A DNA stretch of 64,000 nucleotides from Terrabacter tumescens (GCF_014646815.1 NZ_BMNZ01000009.1:62001-126000); one strand, 5' to 3'; counted from the first letter of the stretch, positions 23,844 through 33,107 are shown. The notes: generated by a model from the sequence alone, not told the origin. Program-made: numbers and translations.

Positions 23844-25082
23844 TCAGGGGCTGCCGAGCTCTCGGTCGAGGCGGTGGATCTGGTTCTGGACGAGCGGCAT
23901 GAGCGGTGATCCGGGCCCGAGCACCCGCGCCTGTGCCTGCCACATCTCGTAGTCGTCGGACCCGGAGGCGGACCTCGTCCACGCCGACATCAGGTCGGCG
24001 CGGCCACTCCCGAGCACGGCCCGGCGCAGGTCGCCCTCGACGCTCTCGCGCAGCCGCACCACCCCGGGCGCCACCGACCGGGGCAGCAGCGGACCGCGGT
24101 AGGCGCGCATCGCGCTCGCGACGTCACCTGCGGCGAGGTGGGCCTCGACGCCGAGCCAGTCGCCGGAGAGCTCGGCGACGAGCCGGTAGGGCCGCGACGC
24201 GAGCAGGTCCTCTCCGAGCAGGCTGCGCAGCCGGCCCATCTCGACCCGGAGCGTCGAGGCGCTGCTGTCCTCCTCGTAGAGCAGGACGGCGAGCTCGTCG
24301 CCGGACAGCCCACGCGGCGCCGACGCGAGCAGCAGGAGGATCTCGCTGTGCCGGGGGCTCAGCCGCACCGTCTGGCGGCGTCCGCGCCCGTCGTCGACGG
24401 TCAGCAGGGTGTCGTTGCGGCCGAGGGACTCCATGAGCACCGAGAGGCCACGGGCCGAGGTGGGCGCGGGCCCAGCCGCCCGGCCGCTGACGAGCAGCTC
24501 CCGCGCGAGCTCGGACTCGGCCATCCGGGCGGCGGCCCGGACCATCGCCATCGTCTGCGGCACGACGATGTCGTCGCCGCCGGTGATGTCGAGAACGCCG
24601 AGCACGCTCTGGTCGGACGGGTCGTGGATCGTCGTGGCGGCACAGCTCCAGCGCTGCACGGAGCGCCGGAAGTGCTCGGCCCCGACGACGTTGACCGACT
24701 GGTCGAGCCGCAGCGCCATCCCGGGCGCATTGGTGCCGGCGAGCCGCTCGTCCCAGTTGCTGCCCTCGACGAAGCCGATCGACTCGGCGCGCCGGAGCAC
24801 GCTCGGGGTGCCGCACACCCAGAGCAGCTGGCCCGACGCGTCCGAGACGGCCATGACGGCGTCACAGTCGCGCGCGGCCTGGCCGAGCACGTCGTCGAGC
24901 AGCGGGAACACCCGCGCCAGCGGGTGCGCCTCGCGGTGGTCGCGCAGGGCGTCGGCGGGCAGGGTGATCGGGGCGTCGACCGTGTCGACGTGCACGCCGG
25001 CGGCCGCCGAGCGCAGCCACGAGTCGGCGACATGGGCGCGGACCCCGCTGCTCTCGGACTCGGCGTGCGCGTCGACGGGCAT
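23844..25082 (-). CDS. GAF-domain transcriptional regulator (AcoR-like)
   Basis: A 412-residue regulator from ATG 25082. The N-terminal region (about 20 to 210) matches the sensor part of AcoR-type activators: VADSWLRSAAAGV, then a GAF domain with GTPSVLRRAESIGFVEGSNW and GTNAPGMALRL. The AAA+ sigma-54 domain of AcoR is absent. A C-terminal winged-helix-like part (about 250-320, RLSPRHSEILLLLASAPRG, then ASTLRVEMGRLRSLLG) replaces it. It sits directly upstream of the aldehyde dehydrogenase operon on the same strand, separated by a terminator, and presumably activates it in response to an aldehyde or alcohol. Confidence 0.82.
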   Translation of the reverse strand: MPVDAHAESESSGVRAHVADSWLRSAAAGVHVDTVDAPITLPADALRDHREAHPLARVFPLLDDVLGQAARDCDAVMAVSDASGQLLWVCGTPSVLRRAESIGFVEGSNWDERLAGTNAPGMALRLDQSVNVVGAEHFRRSVQRWSCAATTIHDPSDQSVLGVLDITGGDDIVVPQTMAMVRAAARMAESELARELLVSGRAAGPAPTSARGLSVLMESLGRNDTLLTVDDGRGRRQTVRLSPRHSEILLLLASAPRGLSGDELAVLLYEEDSSASTLRVEMGRLRSLLGEDLLASRPYRLVAELSGDWLGVEAHLAAGDVASAMRAYRGPLLPRSVAPGVVRLRESVEGDLRRAVLGSGRADLMSAWTRSASGSDDYEMWQAQARVLGPGSPLMPLVQNQIHRLDRELGSP

Positions 25083-25268
25083 GCGCCGATTGTGCACACA
25101 CTCCGGCGCGCGGCGACAGGAGTACGACCTATCCCACAGGACGCACGGGGGCGGGCTGGCCACAGGGGTTGGACCGGGTTGGACAGAGGGGGTGGTCAAC
25201 CGGCGGATTGAGGCGCACCATGAAGGAACCCGCCAGGAGCCTTTTTTGGGAAAGTCCGAGGAGCGACG

Positions 25269-26000
25269 ATGTCACGACGAGCCCCCTTCGTGCCCGACGG
25301 CGTGCCGGTGCTGTCACGCGGTCGCCACCGCAGCCCCCGCAAGGGCGCCTGCTTCATGGAGATGGCCTCGTTCCTGGCCGGTGAACGCTGGAGCGACCAC
25401 CCGTCGTGCACGCACCCCGTCCTGGCCACCCTGGCCCGCTGCGTCAACGACATGCTCGACGAGACGCACCGCCAGCGGCTCGTGACGATGATCCCCGAGG
25501 TGGTCGGGCTCAACCCGGACGACCCGCGCGTCGCCACGGCGCTCGTGCTGACCGCCGCCCGCGCGGCCCTACCCATCTCGGCCGAGGAGCGCCAGAACGT
25601 CATGGCTCTCGCGATCCTCAACGCCGAGGGCGTCCTGGCCGAGCAGGACGGCCGCTCTCCCGGCCAGCTGTCCGAGGCCTCTCGCAAGGCGCTCACGTCG
25701 TCGCCGGCGGCGGAGCGCTGGGCCCGGATCCACTTGGCCCGCATGGGATTCAACGCTGCAGCCGTGCGACCGCCGATGGCGGCCAAGGTCGTGGCTCTCG
25801 CGGTCGACGGCATCGCCCGGGCCTGCGTCGACGACCCCGAGGACCGACTCGTGACGCTCCTGCGTGACGGCATCGACGTCGTCGCGGCCTTCGCGCCGCT
25901 TGCTCCGACCCCGGTCGCCTGGGTTTCGCCCGAGCCGACGTCGGCCCCCCGCGCTGCCGACCCGACCACCGACCGACAGGCCCGCACCGTCGCCCGCTGA
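25269..26000 (+). CDS. Conserved hypothetical actinobacterial protein
   Basis: A 243-residue protein with a clear ribosome-binding site (GAGGAGCGACG) before the ATG. It is helical and soluble, with one Cys-containing N-terminal region (KGACFMEMASFLAGERWSDH) and several amphipathic helices (LARCVNDMLDETHRQRLVTM). The C-terminal tail is Pro/Thr-rich. I do not recognise a catalytic motif. It is transcribed divergently from the regulator gene, with a strong terminator beyond. Function unknown. Confidence 0.8.
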   Translation: MSRRAPFVPDGVPVLSRGRHRSPRKGACFMEMASFLAGERWSDHPSCTHPVLATLARCVNDMLDETHRQRLVTMIPEVVGLNPDDPRVATALVLTAARAALPISAEERQNVMALAILNAEGVLAEQDGRSPGQLSEASRKALTSSPAAERWARIHLARMGFNAAAVRPPMAAKVVALAVDGIARACVDDPEDRLVTLLRDGIDVVAAFAPLAPTPVAWVSPEPTSAPRAADPTTDRQARTVAR

Positions 26001-26115
26001 CCCCCGCGGTCCACCCGACGTCGGGCACCACGCCTTTCCGGCCGACGACGTCATCACGGGCCACCTCGGCCGGATCGCGGAGATCCCGGCCGGGCTTCGC
26101 GGCATACGGCATACG

Positions 26116-26151
26116 CCAGTGGCCACGTCCGTGATCGGACGTGGCCACTGG
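26116..26151. terminator. Perfect hairpin between convergent genes
   Basis: A 15-bp perfect inverted repeat (CCAGTGGCCACGTCC and complement) with a 6-base loop lies between the hypothetical gene and rpmG, which converge here. It can end transcription in both directions. Confidence 0.82.
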
Positions 26152-26179
26152 GAGGTTCACCGCGGCAGCTGTGTAGACG

Positions 26180-26347
26180 TCAGCGGGTCTCGCGGAAGTC
26201 GACGTGCTCGCGGGCGATCGGGTCGAACTTGCGCAGCACCATCCGGTCCGGCTGGGTGCGGCGGTTCTTGGTCGTCACGTAGCTGAAGCCGGTGCCGGCA
26301 GTCGAACGCAGGGTGACGACGGGGCGCAGGTCGGTGCGCTTGGCCAT
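26180..26347 (-). CDS. rpmG: 50S ribosomal protein L33, cysteine-free (zinc-independent) form
   Basis: A 55-residue ribosomal protein with L33 sequence ([18 protein letters not shown], then [14 protein letters not shown] and ending FRETR). The two CxxC zinc-binding pairs of the zinc form are absent, so this is the C-minus paralogue. In actinobacteria such paralogues replace the zinc-binding protein during zinc limitation. A palindrome matching the Zur box lies 45 bp upstream, which agrees. The start is the ATG at 26347, preceded by GAAGGAGCACCCC. Confidence 0.95.
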   Translation of the reverse strand: MAKRTDLRPVVTLRSTAGTGFSYVTTKNRRTQPDRMVLRKFDPIAREHVDFRETR

Positions 26348-26391
26348 GGGGTGCTCCTTCGGTCTCGGATCACGAGTTCTCGCGACTGTAA

Positions 26392-26406
26392 TGAGAACCA
26401 TTCTCG
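26392..26406 (-). promoter_or_regulatory. Zur operator upstream of rpmG
   Basis: TGAGAACCATTCTCG is a near-perfect 7-1-7 palindrome matching the actinobacterial Zur pattern (TGA-A-AT-ATT-TCA type). It lies where a promoter for rpmG would be, so zinc-loaded Zur should repress the gene. The call rests on the motif plus the cysteine-free L33 downstream. Confidence 0.8.
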
Positions 26407-26460
26407 CAAGTGTTGCATTCCCCGTACGGCCGAGTCAGTCCGGCCGGGTCCTTGCAGGGC

Positions 26461-26492
26461 ACGACCGAGGCCTCCGCATCCGACACGGGAGC
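26461..26492 (-). terminator. Terminator of the osmoprotectant ABC operon
   Basis: An imperfect inverted repeat (CGACCGAGGC with a complement having one mismatch and one bulge) lies 54 bp after the substrate-binding protein stop. It probably ends the four-gene operon. Confidence 0.5.
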
Positions 26493-26545
26493 CTCAGTCG
26501 TGCGCTGCGGACCGGAGGGCGAGCGCCGCCGTCAGCAGCCGCGGC

Positions 26546-27478
26546 TCAGGCGAGGCCGGCGCTGGCCAGCCAGGTCTTGGCGACCGCGCTGGCGTCCTTC
26601 TTGTCGACGACGACCTGCTTGACCATGTCGGCGAGCGCGGCCGTGTCGAGCTTGGCCGAGACCGCGTTGAGCACGTCCTTGACGCTGTCGGCCTTGTCGG
26701 AGCGCACGAGCGGCACGATGTTGTCGGAGCCGAAGAGGCTCTGCGGGTCCTCGAGCACGACGAAGCCGTTGGCCGCGATCGAGGGGTCGGTGCTGAAGAT
26801 GTTGGCGGCCTTGACCTGGCCGTTCTTCAGCGCCTCGACGGTCGCCTGGCTCTGCAGCGGGCGGAACTCCTTGGGCGTGATGTTGTAGACCGACTTGAGA
26901 CCGACGAGGCCCTGCTGGCGGGTCTTGAACTCCGGCGGGGCGCCGATGGTCAGGTCGGCCTGGTGCGCCGCGAGGTCGGGGATGGCCTTGAGCGACCACT
27001 CGTTGGCGGTCTCCTTGGTCACCGCGAGGGAGTTCTTGTCCTCGGCGGCCGACTTGTCGAGCACCGTGAGGCCCTGGGGGACGGCCTTCTGCAGGGCGGC
27101 ATAGACCTCGTCGGGCTGCACGACCTTGGCGTTCTTGTCGTAGAAGTTGAGCAGCGAGCCGGTGTACTCGGCGAGCACGTCGACCTCACCGCCCGTGATG
27201 GCCTTGAGGTAGGTCTCGCGGCTGCCGATGTTGAACTGGCGGGTGACCTTGGTGCCCTTGGCCTCGAGGGCCTGGGCGTAGATCTCGCCGAGCAGGGCGG
27301 CCTCGGGGAAGTCGGCGGAGCCGACCTTGACCGAGCCGGCGGCCGCGGTGGAACCACCGGTCCCGCCCGCTGCGGGGCTCGAGGCGGGGGCGAGCGGGTC
27401 GCCGCCGCCACCGCAGGCGGCCAGAGGCACGACGGCGGCGAGCAGCAGGCCCGCGGCGAGGAAGCGCGTGCGTGTCAT
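26546..27478 (-). CDS. Osmoprotectant (glycine betaine/choline-type) ABC transporter substrate-binding lipoprotein
   Basis: A 310-residue lipoprotein: signal peptide with lipobox LAAC (Cys near residue 23), a short Gly/Ser linker, then an OpuBC/OsmF-type binding domain. Typical segments are VGSADFPEAALLGEIYAQAL near 55, FNIGSRETYLKAI near 82 and DVLAEYTGSLLNFY near 102. It would bind quaternary ammonium solutes outside the membrane and pass them to the two permeases. Its ATG overlaps the stop of the adjoining permease gene (ATGA). Last gene of the operon. Confidence 0.92.
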   Translation of the reverse strand: MTRTRFLAAGLLLAAVVPLAACGGGGDPLAPASSPAAGGTGGSTAAAGSVKVGSADFPEAALLGEIYAQALEAKGTKVTRQFNIGSRETYLKAITGGEVDVLAEYTGSLLNFYDKNAKVVQPDEVYAALQKAVPQGLTVLDKSAAEDKNSLAVTKETANEWSLKAIPDLAAHQADLTIGAPPEFKTRQQGLVGLKSVYNITPKEFRPLQSQATVEALKNGQVKAANIFSTDPSIAANGFVVLEDPQSLFGSDNIVPLVRSDKADSVKDVLNAVSAKLDTAALADMVKQVVVDKKDASAVAKTWLASAGLA

Positions 27479-28332
27479 GTTCGGTCCCTTTCGGATGGGG
27501 TGCCCGTGGCGGCGGTCGCCTCCGCGGGGCCGGTGCTGCCGGGACCGACGAGCGCGGCCTGCCGCGGGTCGGTCTCCGGGCGGTCTGCACCGGCGGAGTC
27601 TGGGTCGGATGGGGCATCGTGGTGTCGTGCGCGTGAACGGGCAACACGCGTGGCCCGTCCGCTGATTCCCGGTGAGACGGCTCTCTTCTCGAGCAGGGCC
27701 AGGACGCCGTCGGCGATGAGCGCGAGGACCGCGACGAGGATCGAGCCGCAGATCATCTGGACGTAGTCGCGCGAGGCGAGTCCGTCGATGAGGTAGCGGC
27801 CGAGGCCCCCGAGGCTGACGGAGGCCGCGATGGTGGCCGTGGCGATGACCTGGAGCGTCGCGCTGCGCAGTCCGCTGAGGAAGAGCGGCAGCGCGCACGG
27901 GGCCTCGACCTTGGCCAGCACCTGCCAGCCGGTCATGCCCATCCCGCGCGCCGCGTCGCGGGCGGCGGGCTCGACGCTGTCGATGCCGGCATACGTGCCC
28001 GACAGGAGCGGCGGGATCGCGAGCAGCACGAGGACGGCGATGCTCGGGATGACGAAGGCGAGGTCGCTCTTGATGAGCGGCCCGACGAACATCGACACCG
28101 CGAACAGCAGTCCGAGGGTCGGCACGGCACGGGCGGCGTTGGCCCCGGTGACGAGCCAGCGCATCCGGCCGGAGTGGCCGACCCATGCCCCGAGCGGCAC
28201 GGCGATGACGAGCGCGATGAGCAGCGTCAGGCCGGTGTAGAGCAGGTGCTCGAGCACGCGGCTCGGCACGCCGTCGGTGCCCTGCCAGTTGGCGGGGTCG
28301 GTGAACCAGGCCCAGACCTGCGAGAACGTCAT
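27475..28332 (-). CDS. Osmoprotectant ABC transporter permease (second)
   Basis: A 285-residue permease of the ProW/OpuCB type with about six transmembrane segments (LLYTGLTLLIALVIAVPL near 33, ALPLFLSGLRSATLQVIAT later). The EAA-like loop that contacts the ATPase reads GIDSVEPAARDAARGMGMTG near residue 115. The C-terminal 60 residues are a charged, Pro/Asp-rich tail not seen in most family members. It overlaps both neighbours by 4 bp, so the operon is translationally coupled throughout. It pairs with the preceding permease. Confidence 0.92.
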   Translation of the reverse strand: MTFSQVWAWFTDPANWQGTDGVPSRVLEHLLYTGLTLLIALVIAVPLGAWVGHSGRMRWLVTGANAARAVPTLGLLFAVSMFVGPLIKSDLAFVIPSIAVLVLLAIPPLLSGTYAGIDSVEPAARDAARGMGMTGWQVLAKVEAPCALPLFLSGLRSATLQVIATATIAASVSLGGLGRYLIDGLASRDYVQMICGSILVAVLALIADGVLALLEKRAVSPGISGRATRVARSRARHHDAPSDPDSAGADRPETDPRQAALVGPGSTGPAEATAATGTPSERDRT

Positions 28333-28970
28333 GCCGCCACCGCCCGGGTCCACGGCGTCAGCAGCCGGGAGGCGACCTGGATGACGAGGTCGAACATCAG
28401 GGCCAGCACGAGGCACGCGATGATCCCGACCCACACCTCGGTCGGGAAGGTGCGCGCGTAGCCGTCGGTGAGGAAGTAGCCGAGCTGCGAGACGCCGATG
28501 AGCGAGGCGACGCTGACGATGCTGACGTTGCTCACCGCGGCCACCCGCAGACCGGCGGCGATGACCGGCACGGCGAGCGGGAGGTCGACGGCGCGGAACC
28601 GCGCGAACGGGCCGTAGCCCATGGCGATCGCCGCCTGCCGGGTCGAGGGGTCGACCGACGAAAGGCCGTCGGCCACCGTGCGGGTCAGCAGGGCCACGGT
28701 GTAGACGGTCATCGCGACGATGACGTTGACGGGGTCGAGGATCTTCGTGCCCAGCAGCGGGGGCAGCAGGATGAAGAGGGCGAGCGAGGGGATCGTGTAG
28801 AGCAGGCCGGTCGTCGTGAGCAGCACCGCCCGCAGCCTCGGCTGCCGGGCGGCCAGCCAGCCCAGAGGCACGGCGATGACGAGCCCGAGGACGAGCGGCA
28901 GTCCGGCCAGCCAGGCGTGCTGCCCGGCGCGCGACACGATGTCACCGAGGTGGTCGAGGGCCCAGGTCAC
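28329..28970 (-). CDS. Osmoprotectant ABC transporter permease (first)
   Basis: A 213-residue ProW/OpuCB-type permease, the usual length for the small subunits, with five to six hydrophobic segments (AWLAGLPLVLGLVIAVPLGW, LYTIPSLALFILLPPLLG). The EAA-type loop SSVDPSTRQAAIAMGYGPFA lies near residue 110. The start is GTG and overlaps the ATPase stop by 4 bp. Together with the second permease it forms the membrane channel. Confidence 0.92.
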   Translation of the reverse strand: MTWALDHLGDIVSRAGQHAWLAGLPLVLGLVIAVPLGWLAARQPRLRAVLLTTTGLLYTIPSLALFILLPPLLGTKILDPVNVIVAMTVYTVALLTRTVADGLSSVDPSTRQAAIAMGYGPFARFRAVDLPLAVPVIAAGLRVAAVSNVSIVSVASLIGVSQLGYFLTDGYARTFPTEVWVGIIACLVLALMFDLVIQVASRLLTPWTRAVAA

Positions 28971-30106
28971 CGGGCGGTCGCCCCCTCGGCGGGGGCCGCG
29001 TCGCGGCGGGCCTCGATCGCGGGGATCACCTCGGCGGCCCGGATGGTGCCGACGAGCCGGCCGTCGCCGTCGGCCACGACGCCGCGTCCGCTCGGGGAGG
29101 ACAGCGCGGCGTCGAGCAGCGCGCGCAGCGAGCCGCTGGTCGAGGCGACGGTGCCACCCCGGTGCAGCAGGGTGCGGGTCACCTCGGACTCGACGGCCGC
29201 GGCGCGCACCCAGCCGAGCGGCTCCCCTGCGTCACCGACGCACAGCACCCACGGCGTACCGACGGCACGCACCTCGTCGGCGCCGGCTCCCAGGCGCACG
29301 GTGGGCTCGTCGGCGAGCGAGAGCTCGGGCGCGGCCGCGAAGGACAGCGCGCGGTAGCCGCGGTCGCGCCCGACGAACTCGGCGACGAAGTCGTCGACGG
29401 GGTCGGCGAGGAGCTTGGCGGGCGAGTCCAGCTGTGCGAGAACGCCGCCCACGCGCAGCACGGCGACCTGGTCACCGAGCTTGACGGCCTCGTCGATGTC
29501 GTGGGTGACGCAGAGGATCGTCTTGCCGAGCTCGGACTGCAGGCGCAGGAACTCGTTCTGGAGCTGCTCGCGCACGACGGGGTCGACCGCCGAGAAGGGC
29601 TCGTCCATGAGCATGACGGGCGGGTCGGCGGCGAGCGCCCGGGCGACGCCGACGCGCTGCTGCTGCCCACCGGACAGCTGCGCCGGGTAGCGCTTGGCCA
29701 TCGCGGGGTCGAGGCCGACGCGCTCGATGAGCTCCATGGCGCGGGTGCGCGCCGTCTTCTTGTCGGTGCCGAGCAGGCGCGGGACGGTCGTGACGTTGTC
29801 GAGGACCGTGCGGTGCGGGAAGAGGCCTGCATGCTGGATGACGTAGCCGATGCCGCGGCGCAGCTCTGCGACGTCGAGCGAGGCGGTGTCCCGGCCGTCG
29901 ATCGAGATGGTGCCGGACGTCGGGGTGATCATGCGGTTGACCATGCGCAGCGTCGTCGTCTTGCCGCAGCCCGAGGGCCCGACGAGGACGGTGATCTTGC
30001 CGGTCGGTGCCTCGAGGGTGAGGTCGTCGACGGCGACCGACCCCTGCTCCTCGTCGGTGCCGGACGCATCGGCGTATCGCTTGGTCACGCCCTCGAAGCG
30101 GATCAT
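28967..30106 (-). CDS. Osmoprotectant ABC transporter ATP-binding protein with C-terminal CBS-like region
   Basis: A 379-residue ATPase of the ProV/OpuCA family. Walker A is GPSGCGKTTT near residue 45, the signature is LSGGQQQRV near 144, and Walker B is VMLMDEPFSAVDP near 166. The switch His is in CVTHDIDEA near 200. The C-terminal 130 residues resemble a CBS-type regulatory part, which in OpuCA-type ATPases senses ionic strength or c-di-AMP. First gene of a four-gene operon; the ATG at 30106 is chosen because the residues upstream are not protein-like. Confidence 0.93.
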   Translation of the reverse strand: MIRFEGVTKRYADASGTDEEQGSVAVDDLTLEAPTGKITVLVGPSGCGKTTTLRMVNRMITPTSGTISIDGRDTASLDVAELRRGIGYVIQHAGLFPHRTVLDNVTTVPRLLGTDKKTARTRAMELIERVGLDPAMAKRYPAQLSGGQQQRVGVARALAADPPVMLMDEPFSAVDPVVREQLQNEFLRLQSELGKTILCVTHDIDEAVKLGDQVAVLRVGGVLAQLDSPAKLLADPVDDFVAEFVGRDRGYRALSFAAAPELSLADEPTVRLGAGADEVRAVGTPWVLCVGDAGEPLGWVRAAAVESEVTRTLLHRGGTVASTSGSLRALLDAALSSPSGRGVVADGDGRLVGTIRAAEVIPAIEARRDAAPAEGATAR

Positions 30107-30158
30107 GCTCCTCAACGTACCCGCCTGCACCGACCGCGCCGCGGACGTCGAATCACGG

Positions 30159-30884
30159 TCAGATGTCGATGATGACCCCGCCGTCGTGCACGACGCGGGC
30201 GACGACGGCCCCGATCGGGCCCGAGCGGGGTTCACGCGAGCTGCCGAGCTCGCGCGCGAAGGTCGCCTCGACGACCTCCGTCACGAGCGCCGGCCACAGG
30301 CGGGCGCGCACGAGCATGGCGTGGTCGGCACGCGCGACACGGACGAGCGAGGCGTCGAGCCCGCGCGCCTGCATCTGCTCGACCGCCGTGCGCGTGCGCG
30401 CGAGGGAGCAGATGACGTCGCGGTCGCCGTGGAGCAGGACGGTGCGGGTGCCCTCCCCCGGCTGCGGGTCCCCGGGCTCCACCCACGGCGCGAGCCCGAC
30501 GACGAGGCGCACGTCGGGGTCTTCACCGACGTGCAGCGCCACGCGTCCGCCCATCGAGTGGCCGACGAGCGCGATGGGGACTCCGGGGTAGGCCGCCCGC
30601 ACCTGCTCGAGGGCCCACCTCGCGTCCTCGACGGGCATCGCGTCGCCGTTCCAGCCGCGGACGCGGAAGCGCAGCCGCGCCACCGCGAGCGGCCCGGGCA
30701 CGCGCCTCAGCGCACGGGCGAACGGCACGAGCCGGGCGACGTTGTGCGACCACGGGCGGTTGGGCTCGTGACCCTCCACGGCGCCGCCGTGCATGACGAG
30801 GGCGACGGCGGTCGCCCCGGCGGGCTGCGCGTCCCAGACGAGGGAGGCCAGCGGCATACCGGATCGGTCGTCCGTGGCGCTCAC
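30159..30884 (-). CDS. Alpha/beta hydrolase
   Basis: A 241-residue hydrolase. The nucleophile elbow is [10 protein letters not shown] near residue 108 (Ser), the acid probably lies in LLHGDRDVI near 150, and the catalytic His in [10 protein letters not shown] near 187. An oxyanion-type HGG is in [10 protein letters not shown] near 31. No signal peptide is present, so it is cytosolic. The GTG start overlaps the dcd stop (GTGA), so the gene is coupled to dcd, a link I cannot explain by function. Substrate unknown; an esterase is likely. Confidence 0.87.
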   Translation of the reverse strand: MSATDDRSGMPLASLVWDAQPAGATAVALVMHGGAVEGHEPNRPWSHNVARLVPFARALRRVPGPLAVARLRFRVRGWNGDAMPVEDARWALEQVRAAYPGVPIALVGHSMGGRVALHVGEDPDVRLVVGLAPWVEPGDPQPGEGTRTVLLHGDRDVICSLARTRTAVEQMQARGLDASLVRVARADHAMLVRARLWPALVTEVVEATFARELGSSREPRSGPIGAVVARVVHDGGVIIDI

Positions 30885-31459
30885 ACCTGGGTGCGGTGGA
30901 AGTTGGCGAACGACCGGCTCGCCGTGGGACCGCGCTGGCCCTGGTAGTGCGAGCCGTACACGCCTGAGCCGTAAGGGTTCTCGGCCGGCGAGCTGAGCCG
31001 GAAGAAGCAGAGCTGGCCGATCTTCATGCCCGGGTAGAGCATGATCGGGAGGGTCGCGACGTTGGACAGCTCGAGCGTCACGTGACCCGAGAAGCCCGGG
31101 TCGACGAAACCGGCCGTCGCATGGGTCAGCAGCCCGAGACGGCCGAGCGAGCTCTTGCCCTCGACGCGCGCGGCGAGGTCGTCGGGCAGCGTCACCGTCT
31201 CGAGCGTCGACCCGAGGACGAACTCACCCGGGTGCAGGACGAAGCCGTCCTCCTCGGGCGTGACCTCGACGAGACGCGTCAGGTCGGGCTGCTCCGCGGC
31301 GGGGTCGATGTAGGGGTACTTGTGGTTGTCGAAGAGCCGGAAGAACTTGTCCAGGCGCACGTCGACGCTCGACGGCTGGACCATCTGCGGGTCCCACGGG
31401 TCGAGCACGACCCGCTCGGAGGCGATCTCGGCCCGGATGTCCTTGTCGGAGAGCAGCAC
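30881..31459 (-). CDS. dcd: dCTP deaminase (probably bifunctional dCTP deaminase/dUTPase)
   Basis: A 192-residue enzyme that turns dCTP into dUTP, and in many actinobacteria directly into dUMP. Family motifs: [16 protein letters not shown] near residue 28, [20 protein letters not shown] near 99 (substrate-binding Ser and Arg) and [12 protein letters not shown] near 127 with the catalytic Glu. The ending [13 protein letters not shown] is typical. Length is normal. It supplies dUMP for thymidylate synthesis. First gene of a two-gene unit with the hydrolase. Confidence 0.96.
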   Translation of the reverse strand: MLLSDKDIRAEIASERVVLDPWDPQMVQPSSVDVRLDKFFRLFDNHKYPYIDPAAEQPDLTRLVEVTPEEDGFVLHPGEFVLGSTLETVTLPDDLAARVEGKSSLGRLGLLTHATAGFVDPGFSGHVTLELSNVATLPIMLYPGMKIGQLCFFRLSSPAENPYGSGVYGSHYQGQRGPTASRSFANFHRTQV

Positions 31460-31538
31460 GGGACGAGGCTATAACGCCGCACCGGATTCGCCCCGCGACT
31501 CCTGCCCTGCGGACGTCGTGGCGGCCTATCGTCACGTC

Positions 31539-33044
31539 ATGGACCCCTCGACCCGAGACGACGACGGCCTGCTCCGCGACTTCCACACCGTGCTGCGACG
31601 GATCCTCGAGGAGCTGCCGGGCGGCGACCGCGGCCGGCGCCTGTCCGACGCCCTCCACGAGCACCTCGGGACCCCGCCGCACCTGCTCGCCGTCGTCGCG
31701 GCGCAGGTCCCGCCGCACCGGCTCGTCGACGCCGACATCGCGCTCTCGGAGGTCATGGCCGCCGACCCGGGTGCGACGGTCATCGGCATCGCCGGCGACG
31801 CCCGCCACCACATGTCGCTCGGCGACCTCGTGCAGGGCATGGGCGGGCATGGCATGTCGGTCGGCCAGGTCGACTACGACCGCATGCCGACCGGTCCGGG
31901 CAAGGACGACCAGCGCCAGGTCGTCACGTCCGGCATCCGGCTCTTCACCTTCGACGGCCACCCGGTCGCGGTGCGCCAGCAGGGCATGAACCGGCAGTTC
32001 GGCCGCGAGGTCGGCAGCATCGAGGTCGTGGCCCGCGACCGCGACCTCTCGGACGCCCTCATGGCCCGCGTGCAGCAGCTCATGGACGAGCGCAGCGTCA
32101 TCCGCGGGCAGGTCGTGACGTTCGGCTCGGACCCGTACGGGCCGGGCCTCGCCGGGGTGACCTTCATCGAGCGGCCGACGGTCGACGCGGCTGCGGTCGT
32201 GCTGCCCGACGGCGTGCTCGACCGGGTCGCCCACCACGTCATCGGGATGGGCGAGCAGCGCGAGCGCCTCGTGGCCCACGGCCAGCACCTCAAGCGGGGC
32301 GTCCTGCTCTACGGCCCTCCCGGCACGGGCAAGACCCACACGGTGCGCCACCTGCTCTCGGCGACACCGGGCACGACGGCGGTCCTGCTGAGCGGTGGCT
32401 CGCTGCGGTTCATCCACGATGCAGCCAAGGTCGCCCGGGCGCACCAGCCGGCCATCGTCGTCCTCGAGGACTGCGACCTCGTCGCCGAGGACCGCTCCTT
32501 CGCGCCGATGGGCGCCTCGCCGCTGCTCTTCGAGGTGCTCGACGCGCTCGACGGGCTCGACTCCGACGCCGACGTCGCCTTCATCCTCACGACGAACCGG
32601 GTCGAGGACCTCGAGGTCGCGCTGTCCCAGCGTCCGGGTCGGGTCGACCTCGCCGCCGAGATCCCGCTGCCCGATGCCGAGGGGCGCCGCGAGCTGCTCC
32701 GCCTCTACGGCGGTCACCTCTTCGGCGCGGAGGCGATCTCGGCCGCCGCGGCGCGGGCCGAGGGCACCACCGCGTCGTTCGCCAAGGAGCTGGTGCGGCG
32801 GGCTGTCCTGGCCGCGGCCCTCGTCGACGAGCCGCCGTCGGACGAGCACCTCGGCCTCGCCCTCGACGAGCTGATGTCCGACGCGCAGCGCCTCACCCGC
32901 AGCCTCCTCGGGGTGGGCTCGCGCGACGAGCACGTCCTCGACGGCGCCCGAGCAGGTATGCCGTCCGGCCGGGTCCCGCGGCCCGCCCGCTCCGTCGCGG
33001 TCTTCGGTCCGTCCACGGACGGCGGGATGACAGAGCCCGGCTGA
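31539..33044 (+). CDS. AAA+ ATPase (CDC48/FtsH-like core) with actinobacterial N-terminal domain
   Basis: A 501-residue protein. The N-terminal 220 residues form a domain I do not firmly recognise (possibly DUF5925-like); it contains GDLVQGMGGHGMSVGQVDYD. The AAA+ core follows: Walker A LYGPPGTGKTHTVR near 258, Walker B VVLEDCDLVAE near 308 (here E-D rather than D-E), a sensor-1 stretch FILTTNRVEDLE near 347 and arginine finger area LSQRPGRVD near 362. The lid domain ends near 450 and a Pro/Arg-rich tail follows. Such proteins remodel or unfold partners; the partner here is unknown. Divergent from dcd. Confidence 0.85.
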   Translation: MDPSTRDDDGLLRDFHTVLRRILEELPGGDRGRRLSDALHEHLGTPPHLLAVVAAQVPPHRLVDADIALSEVMAADPGATVIGIAGDARHHMSLGDLVQGMGGHGMSVGQVDYDRMPTGPGKDDQRQVVTSGIRLFTFDGHPVAVRQQGMNRQFGREVGSIEVVARDRDLSDALMARVQQLMDERSVIRGQVVTFGSDPYGPGLAGVTFIERPTVDAAAVVLPDGVLDRVAHHVIGMGEQRERLVAHGQHLKRGVLLYGPPGTGKTHTVRHLLSATPGTTAVLLSGGSLRFIHDAAKVARAHQPAIVVLEDCDLVAEDRSFAPMGASPLLFEVLDALDGLDSDADVAFILTTNRVEDLEVALSQRPGRVDLAAEIPLPDAEGRRELLRLYGGHLFGAEAISAAAARAEGTTASFAKELVRRAVLAAALVDEPPSDEHLGLALDELMSDAQRLTRSLLGVGSRDEHVLDGARAGMPSGRVPRPARSVAVFGPSTDGGMTEPG

Positions 33045-33107
33045 CCGCGCGACCCGGGCACACGGCATACGCCCTCGGTGGCCGTCGGCTGCCCCGTCGG
33101 TCGTCCG

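Noticed and set aside
26546-28186. A single long protein running through the permease and binding-protein genes
   Set aside because: The upstream part is a shadow of the permease; a clear lipoprotein signal begins at the ATG ending at 27478, with an ATGA overlap.
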